Below the pieces are notes generated by a model. The model worked only from the letters and a program-made list of their open reading frames with translations, was not told where the DNA came from and made no database searches. From Microbulbifer sp. A4B17 (GTDB lineage: Bacteria; Pseudomonadota; Gammaproteobacteria; Pseudomonadales; Cellvibrionaceae): a DNA stretch of 64,000 nt. The stretch's first letter is position 1; each line of letters opens with the position of its first letter. The DNA lies in assembly GCF_003076275.1 (NCBI RefSeq), contig NZ_CP029064.1:248001-312000 (forward strand), read 5' to 3'. Positions 52,353 to 62,023 of this stretch are shown here, piece by piece. A program made the translations under genes and the position numbers.

Positions 52353-53663
52353 TTGTTTTTCGATCGACCGGAATCCGGTGAGCTTGCAGTACTGGTACAC
52401 CTAGAACTCTCCGCCATCGACAGTCCCGACGACCCTCGTGAATTTGAGGAGTTGGCCCTATCTGCCGGAGCAGATCCTGTCAGTTTTATTTTCGGCCAGC
52501 GCGCCACTCCAGACCCAAAGACCTTTGTTGGCCGAGGTAAATTGGAGGAGATTCGCCAGGTGGTCAAAGATCAGGAAGCCGCCCTGGTTATCTTTGATCA
52601 CACCCTGTCTCCAAGTCAGGAGCGCAATATTGAGCGCGAATTAAAGTGCCGAGTGCTGGATCGCACAGGACTTATTCTGGATATTTTTGCCCAGCGTGCG
52701 CGAACTCACGAGGGTAAGCTTCAGGTGGAGTTGGCCCAGCTCCGCCATATGGCAACGCGGCTGGTGCGAGGCTGGACCCACCTGGAGAGGCAAAAGGGTG
52801 GTATCGGCCTGCGTGGACCCGGTGAAACCCAGTTGGAGACAGACCGGCGATTGCTGCGCGCACGCATAGATTCCATCGAGAAGCGATTGGAAAAGGTACG
52901 CCGCCAGCGGGAACAGGGGCGCCGCGCGCGTTCCCGGGCAGAAATGGCCACAGTATCTCTGGTTGGCTACACCAATGCGGGCAAGTCGACCCTGTTCAAT
53001 CGACTGACCGATGCAGAGGTCTATGTCAGGGACCAATTGTTTGCCACCCTCGACCCGACCATGCGCAGGGTTGAATTACCTAATGTTGGCGCCATGGTAT
53101 TGGCTGATACTGTGGGATTTGTCTCCCACTTGCCGCACAAGCTGGTAGAGGCCTTCCGTGCAACACTAGAAGAGGCGGCTAGTGCGACGTTACTCCTGCA
53201 TGTGGTCGATGCTGCGGCAGATGATAGATTACACCTGATGGAAGAGGTGCAAACGGTTCTGGAGGAGATTGATGCCTCGGAGCTGCCGCAACTGGTTGTA
53301 TACAACAAGATTGATCTCCTGGCAGATTTTGAGCCGCGCGTAGACCGGGATGAGGAGGGCGTACCTCGGGCAGTTTGGCTCTCTGCGGCAACTGGAGCGG
53401 GCTGCGAGCTTTTGATCGAAGCTATTGCCGAGCGCCTGGGGGAGCAGATGGTGCGGGGGCAACTGGTGATAAAACCCCACCAGTCCCGACTGCGAGCACA
53501 GCTGTTTGAGATCAATGCGGTGCAGTCTGAGGTCTATCGGGATAACGGTGACTGCGAACTGCAAGTACTGTTGCCACGCAGTGATTTCCAGCGTTTGCTG
53601 GCGCCACATATCGCCGGCGATGATGCGCCGGAATGGCTACCGGAAGAACCAGTTGCCGAGTAA
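52353..53663 (+). CDS. hflX: GTPase HflX
   Basis: A ribosome-associated GTPase that splits stalled or heat-damaged ribosomes. The 436-residue protein has the HflX N-terminal domain with VGRGKLEEI, the glycine-rich linker segment QKGGIGLRGPGETQLETDRR, and a G domain with G1 (GYTNAGKSTLFN), G3 (DTVGFVSHLPH) and G4 (YNKIDLL). The TTG at 52353 (reading LFFDRPESGE) aligns with the start of Pseudomonas HflX. The open frame extends further up to 52254, but that extension has no homologous look. No good ribosome site is seen for either. Confidence 0.93.
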   Translation: MFFDRPESGELAVLVHLELSAIDSPDDPREFEELALSAGADPVSFIFGQRATPDPKTFVGRGKLEEIRQVVKDQEAALVIFDHTLSPSQERNIERELKCRVLDRTGLILDIFAQRARTHEGKLQVELAQLRHMATRLVRGWTHLERQKGGIGLRGPGETQLETDRRLLRARIDSIEKRLEKVRRQREQGRRARSRAEMATVSLVGYTNAGKSTLFNRLTDAEVYVRDQLFATLDPTMRRVELPNVGAMVLADTVGFVSHLPHKLVEAFRATLEEAASATLLLHVVDAAADDRLHLMEEVQTVLEEIDASELPQLVVYNKIDLLADFEPRVDRDEEGVPRAVWLSAATGAGCELLIEAIAERLGEQMVRGQLVIKPHQSRLRAQLFEINAVQSEVYRDNGDCELQVLLPRSDFQRLLAPHIAGDDAPEWLPEEPVAE

Positions 53664-53796
53664 CCGTTGTATAAATACTGACTTTTAAATTCAGGTCATA
53701 TAGTCGCCTGTAGTCGAATTTACTTGGAGTTAGTCTCCGCAGACTGCCCACTTGCCTCAGGGCAGGCCCTGCCGGCGATATTTTGTCGGCAATGGA

Positions 53797-53805
53797 TGCT
53801 AGAAT
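53797..53805 (+). promoter_or_regulatory. Extended -10 promoter for hflKC
   Basis: TGCTAGAAT matches the extended -10 form TGNTATAAT with one difference. It lies 44 bases before hflK, after two small GC-rich hairpins at 53761-53790. No -35 is evident, which is normal for this class. Confidence 0.45.
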
Positions 53806-53849
53806 CCGCCGAAGAGAAAGATTAAGTGATCATAGTTGGAGTAAGTTAA

Positions 53850-55001
53850 ATGGCCTGGAATGAGCCGGGTGGTAACAACAAAGACCCCTGGGGTGGTGGC
53901 GGTAACCGCAATAACGGAGGCCCGCCCGATCTCGATGAACTACTGCGAAAAATTCAGCAGCGACTAAGTGGCCTTTTTGGCGGTGGCGGCAGTGGCCCAA
54001 GTGGCGACTCTGTCAAATTCCCTTGGGTGCTGGTTATTGGCCTGGCCGTATTGATCTACGGTGGACTGGGTATTTACCAGGTTAACGCTAATGAGCAGGC
54101 GGTTGTTTTGCGCCTGGGTAAATACCATTCCACGGAATCTGCCGGTCTACACTGGAACCCGCCGCTTATTGATACCGTGACCAAGGTCAATATGACCGAG
54201 GTGCGTACTGAGCGCACTACCGGCCAGATGCTGACTGAAGACGCGAATATTGTAGAGGTGGTGCTTACCGTACAGTGGCAGGTCGGAGATGCAGAATCTT
54301 TTGTACTGCGCGTTCGCGATCCGGTTAAGAGCCTGCAGGAAGCAACTGATAGCGCCCTTCGCCATGTAGTGGGCTCTCTCACCTTAAACGGTGTGATTTC
54401 CCAAAACCGGACTCAGGTATCCACTGATACTCAGCAGCGTCTGCAGGAATACCTGGACCTATACCAGACTGGTATTCGCATTGATGTGGTTAACTTGACT
54501 GATGCGAAGGCGCCACGTGAAGTGCAGGATGCGTTTGACGATGTAACCAAGGCCCGTGAGGACGAGGTGCGTCTACAAAATGAGGCCCAAGCCTACGCCA
54601 ATGAAAAAATCCCCGTAGCCCGAGGTCAGGCACAGCGAATTATCGAAGAGGCTGAGGCATACAAGGCTCGCGTCGTCGAGAGTGCTCGAGGTGAAGCTGT
54701 GCGCTTCGAGAAACTGCTGACTGAGTACGAGCGTGCCCCGGAAGTTACCCGTGAGCGTCTCTACCTGGATGCGGTGCAGGATGTGATGTCCAGTACCTCC
54801 AAGGTGATGGTGGATGTCGAGGGTGGCAACAACATGATGTATCTGCCTTTAGATAAGTTGACGCAAGGGGGCGCAGGTGCGGTGCGAGCGGCCCAAAGCC
54901 AGGACACCTCGCCTGTAATGATTGAGGAAGTCTATCAGCGTATTGTTGAGCGCTTGCGCCAGGATGCCGCCAGCAACCGTCGCAGTCAGACTATTCGCTA
55001 G
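53850..55001 (+). CDS. hflK: HflK, FtsH modulator
   Basis: A 383-residue band-7/SPFH protein of the inner membrane. A Gly/Asn-rich cytoplasmic N-terminus (GNRNNGGPPDLDELLRKIQ) precedes one membrane span (about 52-74). The SPFH domain (about 80-240) is periplasmic, and a helical region at about 235-300 follows. With HflC it forms a large cage around the FtsH protease and limits its access to membrane substrates. GGAG lies upstream of the ATG. It is followed after 11 bases by hflC. Confidence 0.97.
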   Translation: MAWNEPGGNNKDPWGGGGNRNNGGPPDLDELLRKIQQRLSGLFGGGGSGPSGDSVKFPWVLVIGLAVLIYGGLGIYQVNANEQAVVLRLGKYHSTESAGLHWNPPLIDTVTKVNMTEVRTERTTGQMLTEDANIVEVVLTVQWQVGDAESFVLRVRDPVKSLQEATDSALRHVVGSLTLNGVISQNRTQVSTDTQQRLQEYLDLYQTGIRIDVVNLTDAKAPREVQDAFDDVTKAREDEVRLQNEAQAYANEKIPVARGQAQRIIEEAEAYKARVVESARGEAVRFEKLLTEYERAPEVTRERLYLDAVQDVMSSTSKVMVDVEGGNNMMYLPLDKLTQGGAGAVRAAQSQDTSPVMIEEVYQRIVERLRQDAASNRRSQTIR

Positions 55002-55012
55002 GAGGGGATGAT

Positions 55013-55885
55013 ATGAATAACAAAACACTGGGTATTATTGTTGTCATCCTGCTTGGCGTACTGGTCCTTTCTTCCAGCGCCTTTGTAGTAAAAGAGACTG
55101 AAAAAGCCGTGTTGCTGCGCTTCGGTGAGCTGGTGCGTACCTACACCGAGCCGGGTCTCTACTTCAAAATTCCTTTTGCGGAAAGGTTGCGCAAGTTTGA
55201 CGCGCGTATTCAAACGGTGGATTCCAGCCCCGTGCGCATGCTCAACAGTGAAAACAAGTTCATGATGGTTGATTCATACGCGAAGTATCGAATCTCCGAT
55301 GTGGATAAGTTTTACATTGCCACTCGCGGTGATGAGCGCAATGCGGTGCGTCTGCTGTCAGAGCAAATCAATGACCGCCTGCGTAACCAGTTTGGTGTGC
55401 GCGATCTGCACGAAGTGGTCAGTGGTGAGCGCGACGAGCTAATGTCTGAGATCACCAAAAACCTGAATCAGGTCGCTCAAAAGAACCTGGGTGTGGAAGT
55501 GATTGATGTACGGGTTAAGCGCATCGACCTGCCGCCAGAAGTTTCCGAGTCCGTTTTCCAGCGTATGCGCGCCGGTCGTGAGCTGGAAGCGCGGGATCAC
55601 CGCGCGAAAGGTGAAGAGGCCAGTGAGCGTATCAAGGCCAACGCGGATCGCCAGAAGGTGGTGATTGAGTCCGAGGCCTACCGTCAGGCCGAAGAGCTGC
55701 GCGGTGCAGGTGATGCGGAGGCGGCGGCTATTTACGCTGCGGCCTACAGCAAGAACCCCGAGTTCTATCGTTTTACCCGCAGTCTGCAGGCTTACAAGGA
55801 GTCCTTCCGGAGTAAGTCGGATATGCTGCTGGTCGATCCGGATAGCGAATTCTTCCGCTACCTGAAAGACCCGAAGGGAGAGTAG
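55013..55885 (+). CDS. hflC: HflC, FtsH modulator
   Basis: A 290-residue partner of HflK. One membrane span (about 5-27) is followed by the SPFH domain (KETEKAVLLRFGELVRTYTEPGL onward), and a long charged helix (about 190-240, with REARDHRAKGEEASE-like composition). The C-terminus ends in MLLVDPDSEFFRYLKD. The ribosome site GGAGGGG directly precedes it. In Pseudomonas a DUF2065 gene follows hflC. Here a terminator comes instead. Confidence 0.97.
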   Translation: MNNKTLGIIVVILLGVLVLSSSAFVVKETEKAVLLRFGELVRTYTEPGLYFKIPFAERLRKFDARIQTVDSSPVRMLNSENKFMMVDSYAKYRISDVDKFYIATRGDERNAVRLLSEQINDRLRNQFGVRDLHEVVSGERDELMSEITKNLNQVAQKNLGVEVIDVRVKRIDLPPEVSESVFQRMRAGRELEARDHRAKGEEASERIKANADRQKVVIESEAYRQAEELRGAGDAEAAAIYAAAYSKNPEFYRFTRSLQAYKESFRSKSDMLLVDPDSEFFRYLKDPKGE

Positions 55886-55971
55886 GGCTTAGAATCGCCT
55901 ACAGCACCGGCCACCCAGTGCTGCAGGCGTCGGGTTAGTTTTAATAACCCTACCTTCCTGTCAGCACTTGA

Positions 55972-55980
55972 TGCTAAAAT
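55972..55980 (+). promoter_or_regulatory. Possible extended -10 element before the hflC terminator
   Basis: TGCTAAAAT resembles the hflK element (both sit in a GATGCTARAATC context). A start here would place the terminator at 55986 at the very 5' end of the transcript, which is odd, so the match may be chance. Confidence 0.25.
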
Positions 55981-55985
55981 CACGC

Positions 55986-56010
55986 AAACCGGGCCCAGCC
56001 CGGTTTTTTT
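55986..56010 (+). terminator. Intrinsic terminator between hflC and hisZ
   Basis: AAACCGGGC and GCCCGGTTT form a perfect 9-bp stem with a three-base loop, followed by four more T. It is 100 bases past hflC. Confidence 0.9.
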
Positions 56011-56046
56011 GTGGGAAGTGCTGCGGCTTATTTGTGGGAAGCGCTG
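56008..56046 (+). repeat. Short direct repeat upstream of hisZ
   Basis: TTTGTGGGAAGTGCTG at 56008-56023 recurs at 56031-56046 with one change (GTGCTG to GCGCTG). It lies directly after the terminator and before hisZ. It may be a tandem duplication or a pair of protein sites. Confidence 0.5.
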
Positions 56047-56083
56047 TAGCACCGCAATTTCTTGCTGACGAATTCATTTCATC

Positions 56084-57277
56084 ATGACTCAAGCCGATCG
56101 CTGGATGTTACCGGATGGCATTGCAGAAATTCTGCCTGCCGATGCCGTCCAATTGGAGACTCTGCGCCGCCAACTACTGGACCTCTACCATTGCTGGGGG
56201 TACGAGCTGGTGATACCGCCGATGTTGGAATTTACCGAGTCCCTTTTGATTGGGATGGGACATGATGTGGATCTGAGCACCTTTAAGGTCACCGACCAGA
56301 TGTCTGGTCGCACCTTGGGAATACGTGCGGATATGACTCCGCAAACTGCTCGAATCGATGCCCATAGCTTCCCTCGCCGAGGCGCCAACCGCCTCTGCTA
56401 TGCCGGGCAGGTGGTGTACACCAAGCCGCGAACCCCAATGGGCTCGCGTGCGCCGATACAGGTCGGTGCCGAACTGTTTGGTGTCGATAACCTCAGTGCA
56501 GATCTCGAGGTGATCTCACTGATGCTGCAAAGCCTGCAGGTTGCCGGTATCAGCCAGGTGCACCTGGACCTGGGTCACGTAGCTATATACCAAAGCCTGG
56601 TTGAAGCGGCGGGGCTCAATGATGAGCAACGCAGTGACCTGTCGGCGATGCTGCAGAGCAAAGCGACCGCAGATCTGTGTGAGTGGGTTGAAGAGAATGT
56701 CGTCGATCAGAAAGCTGCAGAGTGGCTGAAGGCCCTGCCGGGGCTGGTCGGTGATCGGGAATGCCTGGACAGAGCTCGCGAACTCTTTTCTGCGGCCCCT
56801 CAAAACCTGTTGGCGGCGGTCTCCGACCTGACGCAGGTAGCTGAGGCCCTGAGTGAGCGCTACCCAGAGGTAACGCTGTTTTTCGACTTGAGTGAAGTGC
56901 GTGGCTACGACTACGAGACGGGCCTGGTATTCGCCGCCTATACACCGGGTCATGGCCAAGCCTTAGCTAACGGTGGGCGCTACAACGGTATCGGTGCTGT
57001 GTTTGGGCGCGACCGCCCGGCAACGGGCTTCAGTAGTGACCTGGTGGCATTGAGTAACCTGGGTAGCGCCACTGTCGACGAGCGCGCTGCAATATTGGCA
57101 CCAGATGTGTCTGGTTCCATGGGCGCTGAATTGTGGAAGGTGATTCACGATCTGCGGAGTCGCGGTGAAGTGGTTATCACTGCCCTCGCCAATGGCGCCG
57201 ATAGTGAACTGGATTCCCGCTGTGACCGAGAGTTGGTTACAGAGGGCGATTCGTGGGTGGTTAAACCACGAGACTGA
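56084..57277 (+). CDS. hisZ: HisZ, ATP phosphoribosyltransferase regulatory subunit
   Basis: HisZ is a paralogue of histidyl-tRNA synthetase that joins the short HisG to form the first enzyme of histidine synthesis. The 397-residue protein keeps the class II fold (LPDGIAEILPADA, LGIRADMTPQTARIDA with motif 2, and the DLSEVRGYDYETGLVFAAY segment). It is shorter than HisS and lacks the C-terminal anticodon-binding domain. HisG is not in the window. hisZ next to purA is the Pseudomonas arrangement. Confidence 0.94.
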   Translation: MTQADRWMLPDGIAEILPADAVQLETLRRQLLDLYHCWGYELVIPPMLEFTESLLIGMGHDVDLSTFKVTDQMSGRTLGIRADMTPQTARIDAHSFPRRGANRLCYAGQVVYTKPRTPMGSRAPIQVGAELFGVDNLSADLEVISLMLQSLQVAGISQVHLDLGHVAIYQSLVEAAGLNDEQRSDLSAMLQSKATADLCEWVEENVVDQKAAEWLKALPGLVGDRECLDRARELFSAAPQNLLAAVSDLTQVAEALSERYPEVTLFFDLSEVRGYDYETGLVFAAYTPGHGQALANGGRYNGIGAVFGRDRPATGFSSDLVALSNLGSATVDERAAILAPDVSGSMGAELWKVIHDLRSRGEVVITALANGADSELDSRCDRELVTEGDSWVVKPRD

Positions 57278-57290
57278 TTTTTCGGGCGCA

Positions 57291-57334
57291 GTGGATGTGC
57301 CTATTATTCCGCGGGCCAGCCCGCAGACATCCAT
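57291..57334 (+). repeat. Two-tier stem-loop in the purA leader
   Basis: TGGATGT (57292-57298) pairs with ACATCCA (57327-57333). Inside it GCGGG and CCCGC (57311-57323) form a second stem with a CCAG loop. It ends about 55 bases before purA. It has no T tract and no resemblance to a purine riboswitch or PurR box. Confidence 0.4.
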
Positions 57335-57377
57335 TTATGTGGGGCCCCGGCTCCTGCAGAGAAAAACCTGAGTTTAG

Positions 57378-58712
<1,335 letters not shown>

Positions 58713-58853
58713 GCCCTGACCGCCCGGTTGTGAATAGGCAGTCTGGTGATGGCCTTGCTATTTTAAGTGAGGCCTTTGATCATTAGACCTGTTCCAAGTT
58801 ATTGGTCGTGCACTTTCCGCAGGCTTATGACCTGAATTTAACCGGGCTAATCT

Positions 58854-59507
58854 ATGTCATCTTCCGTTTCCGTTGCCAGTCGTTACAGTTTTGCTGAAGA
58901 GATCGCCAACAGCGTGACACATGGCGTTGGGGCCCTTTTGGCAATTGCCGGTCTGGGTGTATTGACCGGATTTGCTGCCCTGCGCGGAGATGCATGGCAT
59001 ATCGTCAGCTCCAGCGTCTACGCCTCTACCCTGATACTCTGTTTTCTTGCGTCCACCCTGTACCACGCGGTCAGTCATATCGGCGCCAAAGCGATTCTGC
59101 GGACTCTGGACCATTCGTCAATCTTCCTTTTAATTGCGGGAACCTATACCCCCTTCACCCTGGTTACCTTGCGGGGCCCTTGGGGATGGTGGCTGTTCGG
59201 GATTATTTGGGGGCTTGCACTGGTCGGATTGATTATCCAGTTCACGCCCTTGAAGAAAATACGTGCTCTGTCGATCACTCTCAGCGCTTTGATGGGCTGG
59301 GTGGTCGTCGCTGCAATCAAGCCTTTGGCAGACAGCCTTGAGACTGGCGGCCTCTGGCTGCTGGTTCTGGGGGGACTCTGTTACACCGGCGGTATCGTTT
59401 TTTATCTCTGGCGCAGCCTGCGCTTCCATCATGCCATCTGGCACCTTTTTGTTTTAGCTGGCGGTATTTTGCATTTCTTTGCGGTGTTGTTTTACGTCAT
59501 TCCCTAA
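58854..59507 (+). CDS. Haemolysin III family (PAQR-like) membrane protein
   Basis: A 217-residue protein with seven predicted membrane spans. Family marks are EEIANSVTHGVGALLA near the start, ASTLYHAVSH, LDHSSIFLLIAGTYTPF, and HAIWHLFVLAGGILHFFAV near the end. The conserved His and Asp positions match the metal-binding set of the PAQR superfamily. Although named for a Bacillus haemolysin, the usual role in gammaproteobacteria (YqfA) is unknown, possibly in membrane lipid or metal homeostasis. It stands 141 bases after purA. Confidence 0.9.
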   Translation: MSSSVSVASRYSFAEEIANSVTHGVGALLAIAGLGVLTGFAALRGDAWHIVSSSVYASTLILCFLASTLYHAVSHIGAKAILRTLDHSSIFLLIAGTYTPFTLVTLRGPWGWWLFGIIWGLALVGLIIQFTPLKKIRALSITLSALMGWVVVAAIKPLADSLETGGLWLLVLGGLCYTGGIVFYLWRSLRFHHAIWHLFVLAGGILHFFAVLFYVIP

Positions 59508-59552
59508 TCTTCCCTGTTTTGCGGCAGGGCTCACTCCCAAGGTGCGCAGCGC

Positions 59553-59601
59553 GAACTTCCCTCATGAGCCACTGTCCAGTCTAATAGCAGGTGGGAAGTT
59601 C
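59553..59601 (+). repeat. Inverted repeat upstream of the transglycosylase gene
   Basis: GAACTTCCC at 59553-59561 and GGGAAGTTC at 59593-59601 are a perfect 9-bp inverted repeat 31 bases apart. It could be two operator half-sites or a long hairpin. Confidence 0.4.
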
Positions 59602-59685
59602 AACGGTTACTGGCCGGTCCACCTTTCGGATAAGGGTGGCTCGTTCTACCCTTGAGCGAGCAAAAGTTGTCTCGAAGGTAATTCC

Positions 59686-60906
59686 ATGCCCAGATTGCAA
59701 TGGTTTCAATATCTATCCTGGCTCCTCGCTATCAGTGTGGTGCTCATGGTTTCCAACACTCATGCCCAAGAGAAAGCCGACCCGGCCTTTGAGCAGTGGG
59801 TAAAGGAATTCCGAAATACCGCGATTAAAAACGGTATCTCCGCGGAAGTTTACGATAGAGCCTTTGAGGGCATCACCTCTCCAGACCAGTGGGTTCTGGA
59901 TCGCGCTGCTTACCAACCGGAGTTCAAGGCGCCGGTATGGCAGTACTTTGATAACCGGGTGCAGAAGAGAGCGATAGAGCGAGGCAAACAGGAGAAGGAG
60001 AAAATGAAGCCCTGGCTGGATAAGATCCAGAAGCGCTTCGGGGTGGACCCCAATATTCTCCTGGCGATCTGGTCGGTGGAATCCAGCTTTGGAGGGATTC
60101 TTGGCAATGACAAGGTGATGCGAAGTGTTATTCGCTCCCTGGCAACGCTGGCTTATGCGGACCCCCAGCGCAAGAAGTTTGGTCGTCAGCAGCTGCTGGC
60201 GGCACTGAAAATTTTGCAGGCCGGTGATATTGAGGGACAACATCTGTTGGGTTCCTGGGCCGGGGCCATGGGACATACCCAGTTTATCCCGACCAGTTAT
60301 CAGGCTTATGCTGTAGATATTGATGGTGACGGTAAACGGGATATTTGGAACTCTGTCCCGGATGCACTGGCCACCGCCGCTAACCTGCTATCCAGTAACG
60401 GCTGGCAGCGGGGTAAGCCCTGGGGTTATGAAGTGAATATCCCCACCCGCAAAATGCCGGCAGGCAAGATGTCGGTGGCAGAGTGGGAGAAGCTGGGTGT
60501 GACGCGAGCCAATGGAGAGGCCTTTCCCAATAAAAAAGCTATCGCAGAGCTAAAGCTGCCAGATGGAAGAAATGGCCCTGCATTTTTAGTGTTCAAAAAT
60601 TTCTTTGTCCTCAAGCGTTACAACAACTCCGATCGATATGCGATCGCCATCGGCCTGCTGGCAGACCGGATTGGCGGCGGTGCTCCTTTGGTAAATGACT
60701 GGAAACGCCCCTTTACTCCACTGGATAGTGTTCAGGTGGAAGAGCTACAGAAGTTGCTCAAACAAAAAGGGTTTTATACCGGCGAAATCGATGGAAAGGC
60801 CGGGCCTGGCACTCGTAAAGCGGTGAGTGAATTTGAAAAGCGCGCCGGCGTTGAAGTTCAAGGGTATCCGAGCAAAGAGGTCCTGGAACTTTTGAAGCAG
60901 CAATAG
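59686..60906 (+). CDS. MltB-like lytic murein transglycosylase
   Basis: A 406-residue periplasmic enzyme cutting peptidoglycan to 1,6-anhydromuramyl products. The signal peptide is about 1-25 (cut near THAQ), without a lipobox, so it is soluble, unlike E. coli MltB. The SLT_2 domain (about 30-320) holds the catalytic Glu in ILLAIWSVESSFGG, and GSWAGAMGHTQFIPTSYQ. A C-terminal peptidoglycan-binding domain_1 (about 345-405) contains LQKLLKQKGFYTGEIDGKAGPGTR. It ends one base before the convergent deacylase gene. Confidence 0.93.
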   Translation: MPRLQWFQYLSWLLAISVVLMVSNTHAQEKADPAFEQWVKEFRNTAIKNGISAEVYDRAFEGITSPDQWVLDRAAYQPEFKAPVWQYFDNRVQKRAIERGKQEKEKMKPWLDKIQKRFGVDPNILLAIWSVESSFGGILGNDKVMRSVIRSLATLAYADPQRKKFGRQQLLAALKILQAGDIEGQHLLGSWAGAMGHTQFIPTSYQAYAVDIDGDGKRDIWNSVPDALATAANLLSSNGWQRGKPWGYEVNIPTRKMPAGKMSVAEWEKLGVTRANGEAFPNKKAIAELKLPDGRNGPAFLVFKNFFVLKRYNNSDRYAIAIGLLADRIGGGAPLVNDWKRPFTPLDSVQVEELQKLLKQKGFYTGEIDGKAGPGTRKAVSEFEKRAGVEVQGYPSKEVLELLKQQ

Positions 60907-60907
60907 C

Positions 60908-61939
60908 TTAGAAGTTCTCATCCGGTAAGAGGGTGTCCTGGAGTAGCTCCAGGTTTTCGACAACGCCCTCGGGTTCGCGGAAGTAGGCGATGTGGTACAT
61001 CGCCTCACCCTCCTGTACAAGGGGTATATTCTGTCGCCCAATAATTATTCCGTCTTCATTGCAGAACAGCTGGTCGAGTTCCTGGCCGTACGGGTCTGCA
61101 ATTGTTGCCAGTAATTCCCCCCGGTAGACCTGATCCCCGAGCGCCTTAAGATGATTGGCGATACCACTATCCCCCGCGCGCAGCCAACCGCTTCGGCGAG
61201 CGACAAATGGCTCTATCACATTCGTTTTCCGGGTTTGCGGCAGCATCTCCAGGTGTTTCATCACGTTGATCACACCTTTAACACCCGCGCGGATACTGAG
61301 TTCGTCGAAACGGAGGGCTTCACCTGCCTCATAGAGCAACACTTTCACACCGAGATCTGCGGCCGCTTGGCGCAGGGACCCGTCACGAATAGAGGCGTTT
61401 AGCAGCACTGGAACACCAAAAGCCTTGGCGAGCTTGCGGGTTTGGGTATCGTCCAAGTTAGCGCGAATTTGCGGAAGGTTGCTGCGATGGACTGCGCCTG
61501 TGTGTAAATCAATGCCATAGTCACACTTGGTGACTATCTCTTTGAGAAAAACGTGGGCCATGCGCGCGGCGAGAGATCCCTTTGCCGATCCGGGAAATGA
61601 ACGGTTTAGATCCCGTCGATCAGGCAGGTAACGTGTGTGTTGCAATACCCCGTAAACGTTAACCATTGGAACGGCAACCAGGGTCCCGCGTAGGGATTTT
61701 AGGCGGCCACTTTGGATAAGCCGGCTTATTACCTCAATACCGTTGAGTTCGTCACCGTGCAATGCAGCACAGACGAACATCCTGGGACCATCTTTTTTGC
61801 CCCGCTGCACATACACCGGAATCGCCATTTCTGTGCTTGTGTACAGCCTTACCACGGGCAGATCAATATGGCGGGACTCTCCCCTGGCAACATGGATCCC
61901 ACCGATCTCAAAATCTGAGCGCTCTTCCATAACACTCAC
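60908..61939 (-). CDS. Succinylglutamate desuccinylase/aspartoacylase family protein (M14-like)
   Basis: A 343-residue zinc-dependent deacylase-like protein. The zinc ligands are H61 and E64 in ALHGDELNGIE and H146 in DLHTGAVH, and RDLNRSFPG at 109-117 is the substrate carboxylate-binding signature. LLYEAGEALRFDE has the likely catalytic Glu. The C-terminal beta domain is longer than in AstE, fitting the AspA/AstE-like group found widely in proteobacteria. No ast operon or RimK-type ligase is beside it, so the substrate is unknown. Starts at codons 1 and 4 are both possible. Confidence 0.85.
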   Translation of the reverse strand: MSVMEERSDFEIGGIHVARGESRHIDLPVVRLYTSTEMAIPVYVQRGKKDGPRMFVCAALHGDELNGIEVISRLIQSGRLKSLRGTLVAVPMVNVYGVLQHTRYLPDRRDLNRSFPGSAKGSLAARMAHVFLKEIVTKCDYGIDLHTGAVHRSNLPQIRANLDDTQTRKLAKAFGVPVLLNASIRDGSLRQAAADLGVKVLLYEAGEALRFDELSIRAGVKGVINVMKHLEMLPQTRKTNVIEPFVARRSGWLRAGDSGIANHLKALGDQVYRGELLATIADPYGQELDQLFCNEDGIIIGRQNIPLVQEGEAMYHIAYFREPEGVVENLELLQDTLLPDENF

Positions 61940-62023
61940 GGGCCGATAGATATACCCATAGTGTATAGGCAGATAAGACGTGTCTCGGCCAGTGACTGTT
62001 GAGTTAGCTGCCCGAATACTCCG

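Noticed and set aside
56084-57277. Histidyl-tRNA synthetase
   Set aside because: The protein is too short, ends without the anticodon-binding domain, and lies next to purA as hisZ does.
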